NCBI GenBank assembly: GCA_963747425.1
Contig: CAVVFJ010000014.1
Coordinates: 302,821-366,820, forward strand
Direction of reading: 5' to 3'
Length of the DNA stretch: 64,000 bases
From: DASUPK01 sp963747425
GTDB lineage: Bacteria; Actinomycetota; Thermoleophilia; Solirubrobacterales; 70-9
Shown: positions 62,722 to 64,000 of the stretch, in pieces
Layout: each line of letters begins with the position of its first letter
How positions within the stretch are numbered: the first letter of the stretch is position 1
Translations under genes and position numbers: made by a program
Notes under the pieces: model-generated
The model's input: only the letters and a program-made list of their open reading frames with translations
The model's database searches: none
Told to the model about the DNA's origin: nothing

Positions 62722-63258
62722 ATGCCCCTGTTCCGCAAGAAGACGACTGGCGACGCGCCCGTGCTCGCCGTCGACATAGACGGCGTGATCAGCCTCTTCG
62801 GCTTCGACCAGTCCGTCGAGCCCGGCAGGGGCGACCCGAGCAAGGCACCGGGGGAGTTCCACCTGATCGACGGGATGCTCCACTGCATCGCGCTGGAGAC
62901 GGGCCCGCGGCTCACTCGCCTGGCCCAGTCGTACGAGCTGGTTTGGGCGAGCGGCTGGGAGGACCGCGCCAACGACAGCCTGCCGGGAATCCTCGGGGTC
63001 CCGGAGCTCCCATACCTCACCTTCGACGGCCGGGCACGGTTCGGCACCGCCCACTGGAAGCTCGAGGCGCTCGAGGAATATGGGGCGATGCGACCGCTCG
63101 CCTGGATCGACGACAGCCTGGACTCGAGCTGTCATTCGTGGGCCGAGGAGCGATCCGCGCCCACCCTGCTCGTCCCGACGGAGTCCGACGTCGGCCTCCT
63201 CGACGTCCACGTCGAGGCCCTGGAGCGCTGGGTCAAAGACGGCTTCGAGCCGGGCTAG
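62722..63258 (+). CDS. HAD-like domain protein
   Basis: The 178-residue protein has the HAD start VLAVDIDGVISLFGFD (nucleophile Asp and DxDG) and a later WIDDSLDSS acidic motif near residue 130, with VWASGWEDRAND between. This resembles small HAD-domain proteins in secondary-metabolite and general actinobacterial genomes, probably phosphatases; the substrate is unknown. ATG 62722 is supported by TACCCT 8 bases upstream and by the MPLFRKK basic start; an in-frame ATG at 62674 would overlap rpsL. Confidence 0.72.
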   Translation: MPLFRKKTTGDAPVLAVDIDGVISLFGFDQSVEPGRGDPSKAPGEFHLIDGMLHCIALETGPRLTRLAQSYELVWASGWEDRANDSLPGILGVPELPYLTFDGRARFGTAHWKLEALEEYGAMRPLAWIDDSLDSSCHSWAEERSAPTLLVPTESDVGLLDVHVEALERWVKDGFEPG

Positions 63259-63279
63259 ATCCCGGGTAGACTCGCCGGG

Positions 63280-63603
63280 ATGGGAGAGGTGGTGCCGATC
63301 ATCTTCTTGGCCGTGGTTCTGAAGATCCCCGTCCTCTACGGGATGTGGCTGATCTACTGGGCCGTCAAGGACGAGCCGGAGCTGGAGGAGCTGCCCGGCG
63401 ATGCGGACGACCACAGCTTCAGGCGGTTTCGCCGAGATCCCACCAAGCCTCGCGGCCCGCGCCGCGGACCGCACGGTGGCTCCGCCCAGGCGCGGCCGGA
63501 CTATCCGCCTGGCCGCCGCACCAGGACGCCGGTGATCCAGCCGAGGATGGCCCCCGGAACGGCGGCGCACGAGCGGCGCGAGCACACCCCCGCCGGCAGC
63601 TAG
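63280..63603 (+). CDS. Small membrane-anchored protein of unknown function
   Basis: The protein has 107 residues with one N-terminal membrane segment (VPIIFLAVVLKIPVLYGMWLIYWAV), a short acidic patch (DEPELEELPGDADD) and a Pro/Arg-rich basic tail (FRRDPTKPRGPRRGPHGG). I do not recognise it. It follows the HAD gene by 21 bases and is likely co-transcribed. Confidence 0.6.
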   Translation: MGEVVPIIFLAVVLKIPVLYGMWLIYWAVKDEPELEELPGDADDHSFRRFRRDPTKPRGPRRGPHGGSAQARPDYPPGRRTRTPVIQPRMAPGTAAHERREHTPAGS

Positions 63604-63638
63604 AGCCGACAGCAACGACAACACAGCAGGGAACCGAC

Positions 63639-63692
63639 ATGGGTCAGCCCGTGGTGCATTTCGAGGTGGTTGGGAAGGCCCTCGCCCATTGA
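63639..63692 (+). pseudogene. Truncated start of a VOC (glyoxalase-like) gene
   Basis: ATG 63639 is preceded by CAGGGAA and opens a 17-codon frame, MGQPVVHFEVVGKALAH, then TGA. The first 13 residues are the typical start of VOC-superfamily proteins (MGxPVVHFEVxGKD). The rest of a VOC domain is not found in any frame before the next gene. It looks like a decayed or deleted gene; a free short peptide is less likely. Confidence 0.5.
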
Positions 63693-63748
63693 TTCAGGGC
63701 CCATTACCCAGCCACTGGTCCAAGGAGAGGACGTCAGCCAAAGCGCCG

Positions 63749-63788
63749 GTCGGGCGACAGGACCCGCCCGACTAGAGCTTTGTCTTTA
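63749..63788 (+). terminator. Terminator between plus-strand island and minus-strand rpoC-like gene
   Basis: Stem GTCGGGCG/CGCCCGAC (63749-63756 and 63765-63772) with an 8-base loop is followed by a T-rich stretch TAGAGCTTTGTCTTT. It would end plus-strand transcripts and, in the other direction, may also serve the minus-strand gene. Confidence 0.6.
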
Positions 63789-64000
63789 AGACGATTCCGA
63801 CTCTGACTTCTCGGCCTCGGCCGGCGCCGAGCCGGCGGCCGGCGTCTCGATCTCGGACGCGAGCTCCTCCAGCTCCTCGGCGAACGAAGGCCCGAACCCC
63901 TCGAGCTGCGACCCGCCGCTCTCGCCGTCGCCGGCGAGATCGAGCTCCTTTGCGAGCTCCTCCTCGGAGAACTCCTCCACCGGAGGCTGGGCCGGCTCGA
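63786..64000 (-). CDS. C-terminal end of a protein, probably RNA polymerase beta' by synteny
   Basis: About 70 residues of an acidic C-terminus enter from the right edge (VEEFSEEELAKELDLAGDG, FGPSFAEELEELASEIETP, KSESESS) and stop at TAA. The sequence itself does not identify the protein. In most bacteria rpoC lies directly upstream of rpsL on the same strand, so rpoC is the best guess, with an acidic tail like those on other ribosome and polymerase genes here. Confidence 0.45.
   Translation of the reverse strand, partial: EPAQPPVEEFSEEELAKELDLAGDGESGGSQLEGFGPSFAEELEELASEIETPAAGSAPAEAEKSESESS

Overview
The window is about 64 kb of high-GC DNA whose gene families and promoter style point to an Actinomycetota chromosome. 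The pointers are a six-gene mce lipid-transport operon, an IdeR/DtxR-type iron box, zinc-type ribosomal proteins, many GTG starts, and many genes with a TAnnnT -10 hexamer 6-10 bases before the start codon (leaderless style). The deep lineage could be Thermoleophilia/Solirubrobacterales, but that is inference; no rRNA is present to settle it. One tRNA (Pro, CGG) is present. I saw no CRISPR array, insertion sequence, prophage or replication origin.

Layout. 1-5.8 kb: biotin synthesis genes bioF (partial), bioD and bioA, interrupted by an opposed MFS exporter and its MarR regulator, then rubredoxin, a Nudix hydrolase and a small membrane protein. 5.9-21.1 kb: a lipid/sterol-type transport island. 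A minus-strand operon of six MCE proteins continues into an SCP2-type sterol-carrier protein and an unknown protein. A divergent GMC oxidoreductase resembling cholesterol oxidase lies upstream. A second, frameshifted copy of the first MCE gene lies on the plus strand and shares an almost identical 1.03-kb block, so the operon is bracketed by long inverted repeats. 21-29 kb: superoxide dismutase, a VTT membrane protein, an NTF2-like protein, tRNA-Pro, a secreted repeat protein broken by seven single-base frameshifts, a second secreted protein, a DsbA-like thiol protein and a Nif3-like metalloprotein. 29-40.6 kb: a 58-residue putative DNA-binding protein with a near-consensus promoter, acyl-CoA ligase, glycerate kinase (no ordinary start codon), SDR, patatin, DD-carboxypeptidase, LigA, SurE, an iron permease under a probable iron box, TruA, and two tandem 83-residue membrane paralogues.

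40.6-62.7 kb, minus strand: the alpha-spc-S10-str ribosomal superoperon (rpsL, rpsG | fusA, tuf, rpsJ ... rpoA, rplQ). It departs from the usual layout in three ways. infA is missing between map and rpmJ. Two plus-strand membrane genes separate rpsG from fusA. Several proteins (L22, L5, S17, S5, L3) carry long low-complexity extensions or insertions. The window ends with three plus-strand genes or remnants and the 3' end of a minus-strand gene that by synteny is probably rpoC.

Items most worth a second look: the 28-base GNRA hairpin element found twice with a compensatory base-pair change; the inverted MCE duplication; the mce-SCP2-GMC association without yrbE permeases; the probable attenuator ahead of fusA; and the histone-H1-like arm of L22 with a 26-base sequence shared exactly with rplD.
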